Shown one piece after another: positions 9,761-18,374 of a stretch of DNA of 64,000 nt (position 1 is its first letter; each line of letters starts with the position of its first letter). The stretch is taken from assembly GCF_947499265.1 (NCBI RefSeq), contig NZ_CANMNK010000007.1, forward strand, positions 186,001 through 250,000. Direction: 5' to 3'. A model generated the notes under the pieces. The model was not told the origin of the DNA. It saw nothing but the letters and a program-made list of their open reading frames with translations, and ran no database searches. The translations under genes were made by a program, and so were the position numbers. Origin of the DNA: an uncultured Roseobacter sp. Lineage in GTDB: Bacteria > Pseudomonadota > Alphaproteobacteria > Rhodobacterales > Rhodobacteraceae.

Positions 9761-10561
9761 ATGTCTTTTTCGATAAACGGCAAAACCGCGATTGTGACTG
9801 GTGCAGCCAATGGCATTGGTCTGGCCATCGCGCGTCAATTCGCGGATCGGGGCGCCAATGTGATGTGCGCCGATATGGATGAAAAGAAGCTGGCCAACGA
9901 ATGGGGCGATCAGGGCGAGGATGGCAATTTGCGCTATTTCGCGGGGGACCTGCGACAGCGGCTGACAATTGCCAATCTGGTGTCCGCCACCATTGATGCC
10001 TTCGAGCGCGTCGACATCCTTGTGAACGCCTCGCGGCAGGTCATGTCGACCGATGCGCTGAATGTCGAGGACACCTCGGTTGCCGTGCTCTTGGAGCAGA
10101 ACCTGATGACCTCGCTGCATCTGACGCAACAGGTCGCCAAACGGATGATCAAGCAAGGCGCCGAGCAGCCCGAAGGACAATTGGGCACCATCATCAACCT
10201 CAGCTCGATTGCGTCGCGCAGCACCCATCCGGAACTGATGGGGTATTCGATTGCCTCGGCGGCTCTGGAACAAATGACCCGGTCGATGGCCCTGGCGCTG
10301 GCTCCGGAACGCATCCGGGTTAATGCGGTGGCTTTTGGCTCGGTGATGAGCGCCTCCCTGAAATCCTCCGTGGTGGAAAACAGCGACTGGCGCGAAGACA
10401 TCCGCAACCACACACCTTTGGGCCGCATCGCGGGGCCCGCGGAACTTACCGAAGCGGTGCAGTTTCTGGCCGCCGAAAGCTCAGGCTTCATGACCGGCGA
10501 AATCATCACCGTGGATGGCGGGCGCAGCCTGTTGGATGCCGTGGCGGCCCCTGCGCATTGA
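9761..10561 (+). CDS. SDR-family protein lacking the catalytic lysine
   Basis: A 266-residue short-chain dehydrogenase/reductase fold. The nucleotide-binding TGAANGIG (13-20), an adenine-side Asp (CADMD), the active-site Asn (N114), Ser (S149) and Tyr (Y162) are present. Two usual features are changed: NNAG is NASR (89-92), and the YxxxK lysine is Ser (Y162-S-I-A-S166). The C-terminal ITVDGG substrate-loop motif is normal. Classical SDR chemistry needs the lysine to lower the Tyr pKa, so activity may be weak, altered or absent. It sits between the methyltransferase and hemF on the same strand; the physiological substrate is unknown. Confidence 0.8.
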   Translation: MSFSINGKTAIVTGAANGIGLAIARQFADRGANVMCADMDEKKLANEWGDQGEDGNLRYFAGDLRQRLTIANLVSATIDAFERVDILVNASRQVMSTDALNVEDTSVAVLLEQNLMTSLHLTQQVAKRMIKQGAEQPEGQLGTIINLSSIASRSTHPELMGYSIASAALEQMTRSMALALAPERIRVNAVAFGSVMSASLKSSVVENSDWREDIRNHTPLGRIAGPAELTEAVQFLAAESSGFMTGEIITVDGGRSLLDAVAAPAH

Positions 10562-10635
10562 GATTTCTCTCTTTTCCATATTGCGGTTTCCGGTCTAGAC
10601 ATGGTGTCAGGAAAAAGTGACACATTGGACCCTGT

Positions 10636-11529
10636 ATGACCGACAGCTTCGCCTCCGAGAAATCCCGTGCATCCGATTGGTTTCGCAGCCTGCGCGATGA
10701 CATCGTTGCCGCCTTCGAGGCGCTGGAACAGGATCATACATCAGGGCCACTAGCGGACGCGGCACCCGGCGCGTTTGACGTCACCGAAACGCAGCGCAGC
10801 AGCGATGACGGGTCTGATGCGGGCGGTGGTCTGATGAGCGTCATGCGCGGCGGGCGTGTCTTCGAGAAAGTCGGGGTGAACATTTCTACCGTCTACGGCA
10901 CGCTGGGGGAGCGCGCGCAGATGGCCATGGCCGCGCGCAAGGGCATTCCGGGCATGAAGGACGACCCGCGGTTCTGGGCTTCGGGCATCAGTCTGGTGGC
11001 CCATATGCAGAACCCGCACGCGCCCGCGGTTCATATGAATACCCGTATGTTCTGGACTCCACATGCGTGGTGGTTTGGGGGTGGGTCGGATCTGAACCCC
11101 TGCATCGAATATGCCGATGACACGGCGCATTTTCACGGGACACAGAAGACGCATCTCGATCCCCATGGGTCTGACTTTTACCCACGTTTGAAGGCATGGG
11201 CGGATGAGTATTTTTTCATTCCCCACCGCAAGCGGGCGCGGGGTGTGGGCGGGATATTCATGGATGATCATTGTACCGGCGACTGGGAGACGGATTTCAA
11301 ACTGACCCAGGACATCGGGCGGGCGTTTTTGCCGGCCTATGTTCCGCTGGTGCGCAAACGCCGGACGCAGGCGTGGTCAGATGCTGACAAGGACGCGCAA
11401 CTGGTGCACCGGGGCCTCTATGCCGAATACAATCTGGTCTATGACCGCGGCACCAAGTTTGGGTTGGAAACCGGACATGATGCCAATGCGGTGCTGATGA
11501 GCCTGCCGCCGCTTGCGAAGTGGGTCTGA
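10636..11529 (+). CDS. hemF: oxygen-dependent coproporphyrinogen III oxidase
   Basis: A 297-residue enzyme that converts coproporphyrinogen III to protoporphyrinogen IX using O2. Family signatures include the region around GVNISTVYG, the HMNTRMFW segment with active-site His, the WFGGGSDLNP stretch and the C-terminal EYNLVYDRGTKFGLETG block. Length matches bacterial HemF. It lies convergent with hemC and near hemE, so three haem steps are clustered although on both strands. This aerobic form complements the cbb3-containing, oxygen-flexible lifestyle suggested by the left end. Confidence 0.97.
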   Translation: MTDSFASEKSRASDWFRSLRDDIVAAFEALEQDHTSGPLADAAPGAFDVTETQRSSDDGSDAGGGLMSVMRGGRVFEKVGVNISTVYGTLGERAQMAMAARKGIPGMKDDPRFWASGISLVAHMQNPHAPAVHMNTRMFWTPHAWWFGGGSDLNPCIEYADDTAHFHGTQKTHLDPHGSDFYPRLKAWADEYFFIPHRKRARGVGGIFMDDHCTGDWETDFKLTQDIGRAFLPAYVPLVRKRRTQAWSDADKDAQLVHRGLYAEYNLVYDRGTKFGLETGHDANAVLMSLPPLAKWV

Positions 11530-11530
11530 G

Positions 11531-11588
11531 AGGGGCGCTGCCCCCGGCCTCTGCCGAGGCCTCCCCCGGGATATTTTTGGCCAGAAGA
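11531..11588. repeat. tandem-hairpin intergenic element between hemF and hemC
   Basis: The 64-base gap between convergent genes holds two consecutive hairpins: GGGG-CGCTG-CCCC (about 11532-11544) and GGCCTC-TGCC-GAGGCC (11546-11561), followed by CCCCCGGGATATTTTTGGCC. The T5 run gives a terminator for hemF. The GGGATATTTTTGGCCAGAA tail is, from my memory of Rhodobacteraceae genomes, a recurrent extragenic sequence, but I cannot confirm copies elsewhere from this window. Confidence 0.6.
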
Positions 11589-11593
11589 ATGGA

Positions 11594-12544
11594 TCAGCTG
11601 TCGTGCCAGTCGAAGAAACCGGATCCGGCGCGCGCAAGCAGCTCTTCGGCCAGTTCTTTGCCCATCGCGGCACCGTCTGAAATGGCGCCTGAGCGCGAAC
11701 CACTGATCGCCTGACTGCCATCGGGACGCAGCACTTCGCCGCGCAGGTGCAGGGCGTCGCCTTGCAGTTCGGCAAGCCCCGCGATTGGCGTTTCGCAGGA
11801 GCCATCCAGCGTCAGCAAAAAGCTGCGTTCCGCCGCCAGGCGCTGCCCGGTCGGGATGTCATGGATCGCCATAAGCAATTCGGCAGTATTGTCATCTGCA
11901 ATGCGCCGCTCGATTCCAATGGCGCCCTGCGCGACTGCGGGCAACATCTCCGCAGGATCGATGGGCGTCGCGGGCACATCTGCCATGCCGAGGCGGTTCA
12001 ATCCGGCCGCGGCGAGAAATGTGCATTCCGCGACGCCTTGGCTCAGTTTTTTCAGACGGGTCTGCACATTGCCGCGAAATTCCACAACGTTTAGATCAGG
12101 TCGCCGGTTCAGCAACTGCGCTTTGCGGCGCAGGCTAGAGGTGCCGACCACGGCGCCGGAGGCAAGATCGGTGATGCTGCTGAGGCTGGGGGAGACAAAG
12201 GCATCCCGCACATCCTCGCGCGGCAGATAGGTGTCGAGGATCAGCCCATCGGGCTGTAGCGTGGGCATGTCCTTCATCGAGTGGACAGCGATGTCAATTT
12301 TTCCTGAAAGCAGGTCTTCCTCGATTTCGCGGGTGAAAAGCCCCTTGCCGCCGATCTCTTTCAGCGGGCGATCCTGCACCGCATCGCCAGTGACCTTGAT
12401 CACCACGATTTCGAAGCATTCTTCCGAAAGATCAAACGCTTGGGCCAGCCTGTCGCGGGTCTCATAGGCCTGCGCCAGCGCCAGCGGCGAGCCACGGGTG
12501 CCGATTTTCAGCGGGGAAGCGGGGGAGGGAAGGGTCACTGTCAT
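11594..12544 (-). CDS. hemC: hydroxymethylbilane synthase (porphobilinogen deaminase)
   Basis: A 316-residue enzyme polymerising four porphobilinogen units into hydroxymethylbilane. The sequence shows GTRGSPLALAQ near the start, the KEIGGKGLFTREIE loop, the HSMKDMPT motif with catalytic Asp, the arginine-rich GTSSLRRKAQL, and Cys250 in DGSCETPIAG, which carries the dipyrromethane cofactor. It is divergent from hemE with about 100 bases between starts, a shared control region. All key residues are intact. Confidence 0.97.
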   Translation of the reverse strand: MTVTLPSPASPLKIGTRGSPLALAQAYETRDRLAQAFDLSEECFEIVVIKVTGDAVQDRPLKEIGGKGLFTREIEEDLLSGKIDIAVHSMKDMPTLQPDGLILDTYLPREDVRDAFVSPSLSSITDLASGAVVGTSSLRRKAQLLNRRPDLNVVEFRGNVQTRLKKLSQGVAECTFLAAAGLNRLGMADVPATPIDPAEMLPAVAQGAIGIERRIADDNTAELLMAIHDIPTGQRLAAERSFLLTLDGSCETPIAGLAELQGDALHLRGEVLRPDGSQAISGSRSGAISDGAAMGKELAEELLARAGSGFFDWHDS

Positions 12545-12647
12545 GAGATCATCTTTATGCGCGTCAATTTATCCTGACAACCCGTCAGTCTCTTGACAAC
12601 GGTCGCTGTGCCCCCGACCAACAAGCTACGCGAAAATGAGGACACCC

Positions 12648-13679
12648 ATGGCCCCGACAAAAACGATCCTGCGCGCCCTTGCGGGCGAGAGCCTTCCAAC
12701 GCCACCGATCTGGATGATGCGACAGGCCGGGCGCTATCTGCCCGAATACAAGGCGACGCGCGCGCAAGCCGGGGATTTTCTCTCGCTCTGCTATAATCCC
12801 GAATTGGCCGCGGAAGTGACGTTGCAACCCATTCGCCGGTATGGGTTCGACGCGGCCATCCTCTTTGCCGATATCCTGCTGCTGCCGCAAGCGTTGGGGG
12901 CGGATCTTTGGTTTGTGACCGGTGAGGGGCCGCGCCTCTCCACCATCCAGACGCAGGCTGATTTCGACAAGCTCGGCCCCGTCGAAGATATTCACGAGAC
13001 GCTGAACCCGATCTATGAGACGGTCCGTATCTTACGGCGGGAATTGCCTGCTGAAACCACGCTGATCGGTTTTGCGGGCGCGCCCTGGACGGTCGCCACC
13101 TATATGATCGCGGGACGCGGCACGCCGGATCAGGGACCCGCGCATGCGCTACGCCAGGAAAACAATGCGCTCTTTGAGGCGCTGCTGGCGCGGATTACGG
13201 CGGGCACCATCGACTATCTGGCGGCGCAGATCGATGCGGGCGCCGAGGTCGTCAAGATCTTCGACAGCTGGGCAGGCTCGCTCAAGGGTGAGGCCTTCGA
13301 CAAATATGCGCTGGAGCCTGCGCGCGAAATCACCGCGGCGCTGAAGGCGCGCTACCCGCATATCCCGATCATCGGGTTCCCGCGTGAGGCAGGCAATCAC
13401 TACATCGGATTTGCCAAGGCAACCGGTGTCGATTGCGTGGCACTGGACAATTCGGTCAGCGCGGATTGGGCGGCGGCCAAGGTGCAGGTCGATGGCTGCG
13501 TGCAGGGCAACCTGGCCAGCAGCCATATGGTCACGGGTGGTCAAGCGCTGGTCGATGAGACCTGCGCCATCGTCAAGGCCTTCTCCAAGGGACCGCATAT
13601 CTTCAACCTGGGCCACGGCATCACGCCGGATGCGGATCCGGACAATGTCCAGCGGATGATTGACGCGGTCCGGACGTAG
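12648..13679 (+). CDS. hemE: uroporphyrinogen decarboxylase
   Basis: A 343-residue cytosolic enzyme removing four carboxyl groups from uroporphyrinogen III. The hallmark [16 protein letters not shown] is at the N-terminus, [13 protein letters not shown] in the middle and [16 protein letters not shown] at the C-terminus. The frame opens at an ATG 12 bases earlier, but the ATG at 12648 has the GAGGAC site at suitable distance and matches the usual N-terminus. Divergent from hemC. Confidence 0.96.
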   Translation: MAPTKTILRALAGESLPTPPIWMMRQAGRYLPEYKATRAQAGDFLSLCYNPELAAEVTLQPIRRYGFDAAILFADILLLPQALGADLWFVTGEGPRLSTIQTQADFDKLGPVEDIHETLNPIYETVRILRRELPAETTLIGFAGAPWTVATYMIAGRGTPDQGPAHALRQENNALFEALLARITAGTIDYLAAQIDAGAEVVKIFDSWAGSLKGEAFDKYALEPAREITAALKARYPHIPIIGFPREAGNHYIGFAKATGVDCVALDNSVSADWAAAKVQVDGCVQGNLASSHMVTGGQALVDETCAIVKAFSKGPHIFNLGHGITPDADPDNVQRMIDAVRT

Positions 13680-13735
13680 GAAACGCGCTTTCTGGCTTGA
13701 CGGCAAAGCGGGGCTGGCATAGTCCACGCTCCGAT

Positions 13736-13812
<77 letters not shown>

Positions 13813-13882
13813 TTCCTCCCCTGACATCATTCAGATTGACCCCGGCAAGCCCCCGCGCAAAACATGGGCGCGGGAGAGCGTG

Positions 13883-15100
13883 ATGCCGGATACAGATCAA
13901 ATCCTGATTGCGGGCGGCGGTATCGGCGGGCTGGCAGCCGCACTTGGGCTGGCGCAAAAGGGTCTGCGGTCGCTGGTGTTGGAAAAATCATCCAAACTGG
14001 GTGAAATCGGGGCCGGTATTCAGCTTGGGCCGAACGCCTTTCATGCCTTTGATACGCTGGGCGTTGGCGATCAGGCGCGGGCCATGGCCGTCTACATCGA
14101 CAATCTGCGTTTGATGGATGCGTTAAGCGCGGATGAGATCACTCGCATCCCGCTGGATGATGCCTTTCGCGCGCGATTTGGCAATCCTTACGCGGTTGTG
14201 CATCGGGGCGACCTGCACGGTGTTCTGCTAAAGGCCTGCAGGGTGAGCCCGCTTATTGAATTACAGACAAATGCCGAGGTCACAGCGTACGATCAGACAG
14301 AAGCGGACGTGACCGTAACCCTACAGGACGCGCGCCGATTGCACGGGCGCGCGCTGATTGGCGCAGATGGGCTATGGTCGAAAATACGCGCGCAGCTGCT
14401 GGGGGACGGGGCGCCGGTTGTCTCCGGGCATAGCACCTATCGGTCGGTGATTCCCGTGGCCGAGATGCCCGAGGATCTGCGCTGGAATGATGCGACGCTC
14501 TGGGCCGGTCCAAAGTGTCATATCGTGCACTACCCGCTGTCGGGCGGGAAGCTGTTCAACCTGGTTGTGACCTATCACAATGACGCCCCGGAACCGGTTG
14601 CCGGAAAACCGGTAACGCATGAGGAGGTGCGCCGCGGGTTTGAGCATGTGCATCCGAAAGCCCGTCAGATCATCGACAAGGGCTCGGACTGGAAGCTCTG
14701 GGTGCTGTGTGACCGCGACCCGGTGATGGGCTGGACGGAGGGGCGCGTTGCCCTGCTGGGGGATGCCGCGCATCCGATGTTGCAGTATTTTGCGCAAGGG
14801 GCCTGCATGGCGCTGGAAGATGCGGTGTGCCTTGCCGATGAGCTGGCGGGTGCACGTGACCTGCCCGCGGCCCTGATCCGATATCAAGACCGTCGGCGCC
14901 TCAGGACCGCCCGCGTGCAGTTGCAGTCGCGTGAAATCGGGACCCATGTCTATCACCCCACAGGCGCGCATGCGGCATTGCGGAACGCGGTGATGACGGC
15001 CCGTGGGCCGCAGGCGTGGTTTGAGCAGATCGCCTGGCTCTATGGCTCCACCGGCCTTGAAGGCGCAGTTTCCCATGAGACACAAAGAGAGCGGAAGTAA
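13883..15100 (+). CDS. FAD-dependent aromatic monooxygenase, 3-hydroxybenzoate 6-hydroxylase/salicylate hydroxylase-like
   Basis: A 405-residue class A flavoprotein hydroxylase. It shows the N-terminal dinucleotide motif GGGIGGLAAALGLAQ, the middle DG motif (GADGLWS) and the GDAAHPM FAD motif near residue 290. The IGAGIQLGPNAFHAF segment after the FAD domain is typical of 3-hydroxybenzoate 6-monooxygenases and salicylate hydroxylases. A gentisate- or catechol-forming step on an aromatic acid is therefore likely. I prefer ATG 13883 because the GGGAGAG site lies 4 bases upstream; a GTG one codon earlier is too close. It precedes the TRAP transporter and box genes, but 129 bases and a candidate operator separate them. 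Confidence 0.82.
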   Translation: MPDTDQILIAGGGIGGLAAALGLAQKGLRSLVLEKSSKLGEIGAGIQLGPNAFHAFDTLGVGDQARAMAVYIDNLRLMDALSADEITRIPLDDAFRARFGNPYAVVHRGDLHGVLLKACRVSPLIELQTNAEVTAYDQTEADVTVTLQDARRLHGRALIGADGLWSKIRAQLLGDGAPVVSGHSTYRSVIPVAEMPEDLRWNDATLWAGPKCHIVHYPLSGGKLFNLVVTYHNDAPEPVAGKPVTHEEVRRGFEHVHPKARQIIDKGSDWKLWVLCDRDPVMGWTEGRVALLGDAAHPMLQYFAQGACMALEDAVCLADELAGARDLPAALIRYQDRRRLRTARVQLQSREIGTHVYHPTGAHAALRNAVMTARGPQAWFEQIAWLYGSTGLEGAVSHETQRERK

Positions 15101-15157
15101 GCTGTTAACCCTTTCACTGATAGTTACAAACACAGGTGACATCGGGCAGTATCTGCA

Positions 15158-15166
15158 ATAGCAATT
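15158..15166 (+). promoter_or_regulatory. candidate BoxR-type motif upstream of the TRAP genes
   Basis: The 9-mer ATAGCAATT here also occurs, on the opposite strand, inside the inverted repeat upstream of boxR (25905-25913). It is 64 bases before the dctP-like start. A shared operator is an inference from this match only. Confidence 0.25.
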
Positions 15167-15229
15167 TGTCAGGGAAGACGAGTCCAAGGCCGCAAAACGC
15201 AAGGCCGGACCGGGATTTAAGGGAGAAAC

Positions 15230-16273
15230 ATGATGAAAATCTCACGGAAATCATTTCTGAATGTGGCCGCAGGGGCGGCGCTGGCATTCGGATTTGGCGC
15301 GGCCCCTGCGATGGCGCAGGAGGTCACCTTGCGCCTGCACCAATTCCTGCCGCCACAGGCCAATGTGCCCAAGCTGGTGCTGGACGTCTGGGCGGATAGC
15401 GTCGAGGAAGACAGCGGCGGTCGCATCAAGGTCGAACGCTACCCGTCGATGCAGCTCGGCGGCAAGCCACCGGAGCTGATGGACCAGGCCATTGATGGTG
15501 TCGCGGACATCGTCTGGACCGTGGTTGGCTACACGCCGGGGCGCTACCCGTCCACCGAAGTGTTCGAACTGCCCTTTATGATGACAAACGCCCGTGCGGC
15601 CTCCCGCGCTTATTGGGAAATGTTTGAAACGCATATGAAGGACACCGAATTCAAGGATGTGCACATCCTGGGCACATGGGTGCACGGGCCGGGCCTGATC
15701 CATACGAACAAGGAAGTGCGCAAACCCTCCGACATGGAAGGTCTGAAAATTCGCGGCGGCTCGCGCCTGGCCAATGCGCTGCTAGAAAAAGTCGGTGCAA
15801 CACCTGTTGGGATGCCGGTGCCTGCGGTGCCTGAAGGGCTCTCCAAAGGTGTGATCGACGGCACGACGATCCCTTGGGAAGTGACGGCGGCGCTGAAAAT
15901 TCCGGAGCTTGTGGAAAACCACACGGAATTCACCGGCAACGCGCTTTACGTGCTGACCTTTGTTCTGGCGATGAACAAGGATCGCTATGACGGCCTGCCT
16001 GCCGATCTGCAAAAGGTGATCGACGATAACTCTGGTCTGGAATTCTCGGTCTTTGCCGGGGGCACCCAGGCCGATAGCGATGGCCCCGCGCGTCAGGCAG
16101 CGGCGGATCGCGGCAACAACATCGTGACGCTGAACGCGGAAGAAACCGCGGAGTGGAAGGCCGTGGCCGAACCGATTTATGCGGAGTGGGTTGCGGACAT
16201 GAACGAAAAGGGCATCGATGGTCAGGCGTTGATCGACGAGGCCCGGATGCTCATCGACAAATACACCGAGTAA
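15230..16273 (+). CDS. TRAP transporter substrate-binding protein, DctP family
   Basis: A 347-residue periplasmic solute receptor. The N-terminus has a basic KISRKS start, a hydrophobic core and an AMA cleavage site near residue 26. The mature part shows the DctP pattern, including the conserved region around GLKIRGGSRLANALLEKVGA with the arginine that clamps a substrate carboxylate. Membrane partners follow directly. The neighbouring benzoate-CoA ligase and box genes suggest an aromatic carboxylate as ligand, but this is context only. A hairpin after the stop probably reduces expression of the permease genes relative to this receptor. Confidence 0.92.
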   Translation: MMKISRKSFLNVAAGAALAFGFGAAPAMAQEVTLRLHQFLPPQANVPKLVLDVWADSVEEDSGGRIKVERYPSMQLGGKPPELMDQAIDGVADIVWTVVGYTPGRYPSTEVFELPFMMTNARAASRAYWEMFETHMKDTEFKDVHILGTWVHGPGLIHTNKEVRKPSDMEGLKIRGGSRLANALLEKVGATPVGMPVPAVPEGLSKGVIDGTTIPWEVTAALKIPELVENHTEFTGNALYVLTFVLAMNKDRYDGLPADLQKVIDDNSGLEFSVFAGGTQADSDGPARQAAADRGNNIVTLNAEETAEWKAVAEPIYAEWVADMNEKGIDGQALIDEARMLIDKYTE

Positions 16274-16291
16274 CATCGACACCACTGAAAG

Positions 16292-16326
16292 AGCCCGGTG
16301 CAAGCGCAACTTGCGTCGGGCTTTTT
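16292..16326 (+). terminator. attenuating terminator between receptor and permease genes
   Basis: Stem AGCCCG (16292-16297) and CGGGCT (16317-16322), with an internal GCAAG/CTTGC pairing possibility, followed by TTTTT. It is placed so the receptor is made in excess over the permease, a common TRAP arrangement. Confidence 0.75.
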
Positions 16327-16350
16327 CACACCGGCAGCGGAGCCTCCTGA

Positions 16351-16920
16351 ATGCATCACGCAATTAAACTGCTGGCACGCGGCACAGCGATCATTGGCGG
16401 TCTGGTGCTGGTCGGCCTGATCATCCTGACGACACTCTCCATTGTCGGGCGTTCGCTGAACAAAATGCTGCATTCAGACGGAGCTGAGAGCCTGCTGGGC
16501 GGCTTTGCCCAGACCTTGCTGGATTTAGGTATCGGCGAGGTGAACGGCAGCTATGAATTGCTCGAGGCCGGGGTCGCCTTTGCCATTTTTTCGTTTTTCC
16601 CGATCTGCCAGCTTTATGGCGCCCATGCGACCGTGGATATTTTTACCTCCAAGCTGCCGGGACGGCTACACCGCGCCATTGTGGCCTTTTGGGAGGTGGT
16701 GTTAACCGCGGCGCTGCTGCTGATCAGCTGGCGTCTCTATGAGGGCATGCAGCGCTACATTGGCAATGGCGAGACAACCTTGTTTTTGCAGTTCCCGGTC
16801 TGGTGGGCCTATTCGGCAAGCTTTGCAGCTTCCGTCGTGACCTGCATCGTTGCCGTCTATTGTGCCGTGATGCGCATCGGTGAAAGCCTTTCGGGGCGTG
16901 TTTTGTTGCCGACCGCGTAA
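16351..16920 (+). CDS. TRAP transporter small permease, DctQ family
   Basis: A 189-residue membrane protein with four predicted helices and a longer loop after the first, as in DctQ. It forms the non-catalytic membrane partner of the large DctM permease. There are 77 bases between the receptor stop and this start, and 10 bases to the next gene. The extra residues between helices 1 and 2 (around HSDGAESLLGGFAQ) make it somewhat longer than many DctQ proteins. Substrate cannot be read from this subunit. Confidence 0.88.
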   Translation: MHHAIKLLARGTAIIGGLVLVGLIILTTLSIVGRSLNKMLHSDGAESLLGGFAQTLLDLGIGEVNGSYELLEAGVAFAIFSFFPICQLYGAHATVDIFTSKLPGRLHRAIVAFWEVVLTAALLLISWRLYEGMQRYIGNGETTLFLQFPVWWAYSASFAASVVTCIVAVYCAVMRIGESLSGRVLLPTA

Positions 16921-16930
16921 GGATCTGACT

Positions 16931-18250
16931 GTGAGCAATCTCGAACTCGGATTCTGGTCCTTCCCGATCCTGCTGATCATGGTGTTTCTGCGCGCGCCCA
17001 TCGGGCTTGCGATGCTGCTTTGTGGATTTGCGGGCTGGTATTTTGCCATGGGCGGCAATCCCAACGTGCTGCTGAACAAACTGAAGTCGGAAACCTATAC
17101 GCAGTTTTCCAGCTATTCACTGTCGATCATTCCGATGTTTTTGCTGATGGGGCAATTCGCAACCCTGTCTGGCATGTCCACATCGCTGTTCAAAGCCGCC
17201 GAGAGCTTTCTAGGCCACCGCCGGGGGGGGGTTGCCATGGCCTCCGTGGGGGCCTGTGCCGGATTTGGCGCGATTTGCGGATCATCCCTGGCCACGGCCG
17301 CCACGATGTCCAAGGTGGCGCTGCCGGAACTGCGCCGCTACGGCTATTCCGGCGGTTTTTCCACGGCGACGCTGGCGGCGGGCGGGACGCTAGGCATCCT
17401 AATCCCGCCGTCCGTGATCCTGGTCATCTACGCCATTCTGACGGAACAGAACATCGCGAAACTGTTCCTCGCTGCCTTCATCCCCGGCATTCTGGCGGCC
17501 CTCGGCTACATGCTGACCATTTCGCTCTACGTGCGGCTCTATCCGAAATCGGCAGGCACGCGACCCCCGCAGCCGATGTCTGAACGCTGGGCGGCACTGG
17601 CTGAAACATGGCCGGTTCTGATGATCTTTGGCCTTGTGGTTGGCGGCATCTACCTGGGCTGGTTCACCCCCACCGAAGGCTCCGCCATCGGGGCGGCAGG
17701 CACCGGGCTGGTGGCGCTTTTGTCCGGTAGCCTCAATTGGTCGGTCTTTCGAGACAGCTTGCTGGGGACCGCCCGCACCACCGCGATGATCTTCTTCATC
17801 GTGCTGGGTGCGAGCTTCTACAACAGCTTCCTCGCGCTCTCAGGCGTGCCGCAATTCATGGCGGATTGGGTGCTGGCGCAGGGGTTCAGCCCGTGGTTCG
17901 TTTTGTCCATCATCCTCATTTTCTATCTGATCTTCGGCTGCCTGATGGACAGCCTGTCGATGATCCTGCTGACCGTACCGATCTTCTTTCCGGTGATTTC
18001 GGCCATGGATTTCGGCATGTCGCCGGAACACGTCGCGATCTGGTTTGGCATCCTTGTGCTGATCGTGGTCGAGGTGGGGCTGATCACGCCGCCCGTGGGC
18101 ATGAACCTCTTCATCATCAACGCGATGGACCGCGAAACCCCGATGACCGACACCTACAAGGCGGTGATGTTTTTTGTCGGCTCCGACATCGTCAGGGTGG
18201 TCATTCTTGTCATGTTCCCGGCCATCACCTTGTTTTTGATACCCGCCTGA
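16931..18250 (+). CDS. TRAP transporter large permease, DctM family
   Basis: A 439-residue membrane protein with about 12-13 helices and typical DctM motifs, for example GFGAICGSSLATAATM, LAAGGTLGILIPPS and ITPPVGMNLF. It is the Na+- or H+-coupled transport subunit that works with the receptor and small permease upstream. The GTG at 16931 has an AAGGA site seven bases away and gives the normal N-terminus; the open frame further upstream overlaps the small permease and is not used. About 125 bases separate it from the ligase. Confidence 0.93.
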   Translation: MSNLELGFWSFPILLIMVFLRAPIGLAMLLCGFAGWYFAMGGNPNVLLNKLKSETYTQFSSYSLSIIPMFLLMGQFATLSGMSTSLFKAAESFLGHRRGGVAMASVGACAGFGAICGSSLATAATMSKVALPELRRYGYSGGFSTATLAAGGTLGILIPPSVILVIYAILTEQNIAKLFLAAFIPGILAALGYMLTISLYVRLYPKSAGTRPPQPMSERWAALAETWPVLMIFGLVVGGIYLGWFTPTEGSAIGAAGTGLVALLSGSLNWSVFRDSLLGTARTTAMIFFIVLGASFYNSFLALSGVPQFMADWVLAQGFSPWFVLSIILIFYLIFGCLMDSLSMILLTVPIFFPVISAMDFGMSPEHVAIWFGILVLIVVEVGLITPPVGMNLFIINAMDRETPMTDTYKAVMFFVGSDIVRVVILVMFPAITLFLIPA

Positions 18251-18374
18251 CCGATGCCCCGGATGAGATCAGGGACATGCAGTAAACTGCACCAAGTTGG
18301 GGAACGGCTTGCGGTCATTTGAACATAATGCAGTATAGATCCGAAGTCGCTTTGGAGCCCCGGGGGAGAAAACG

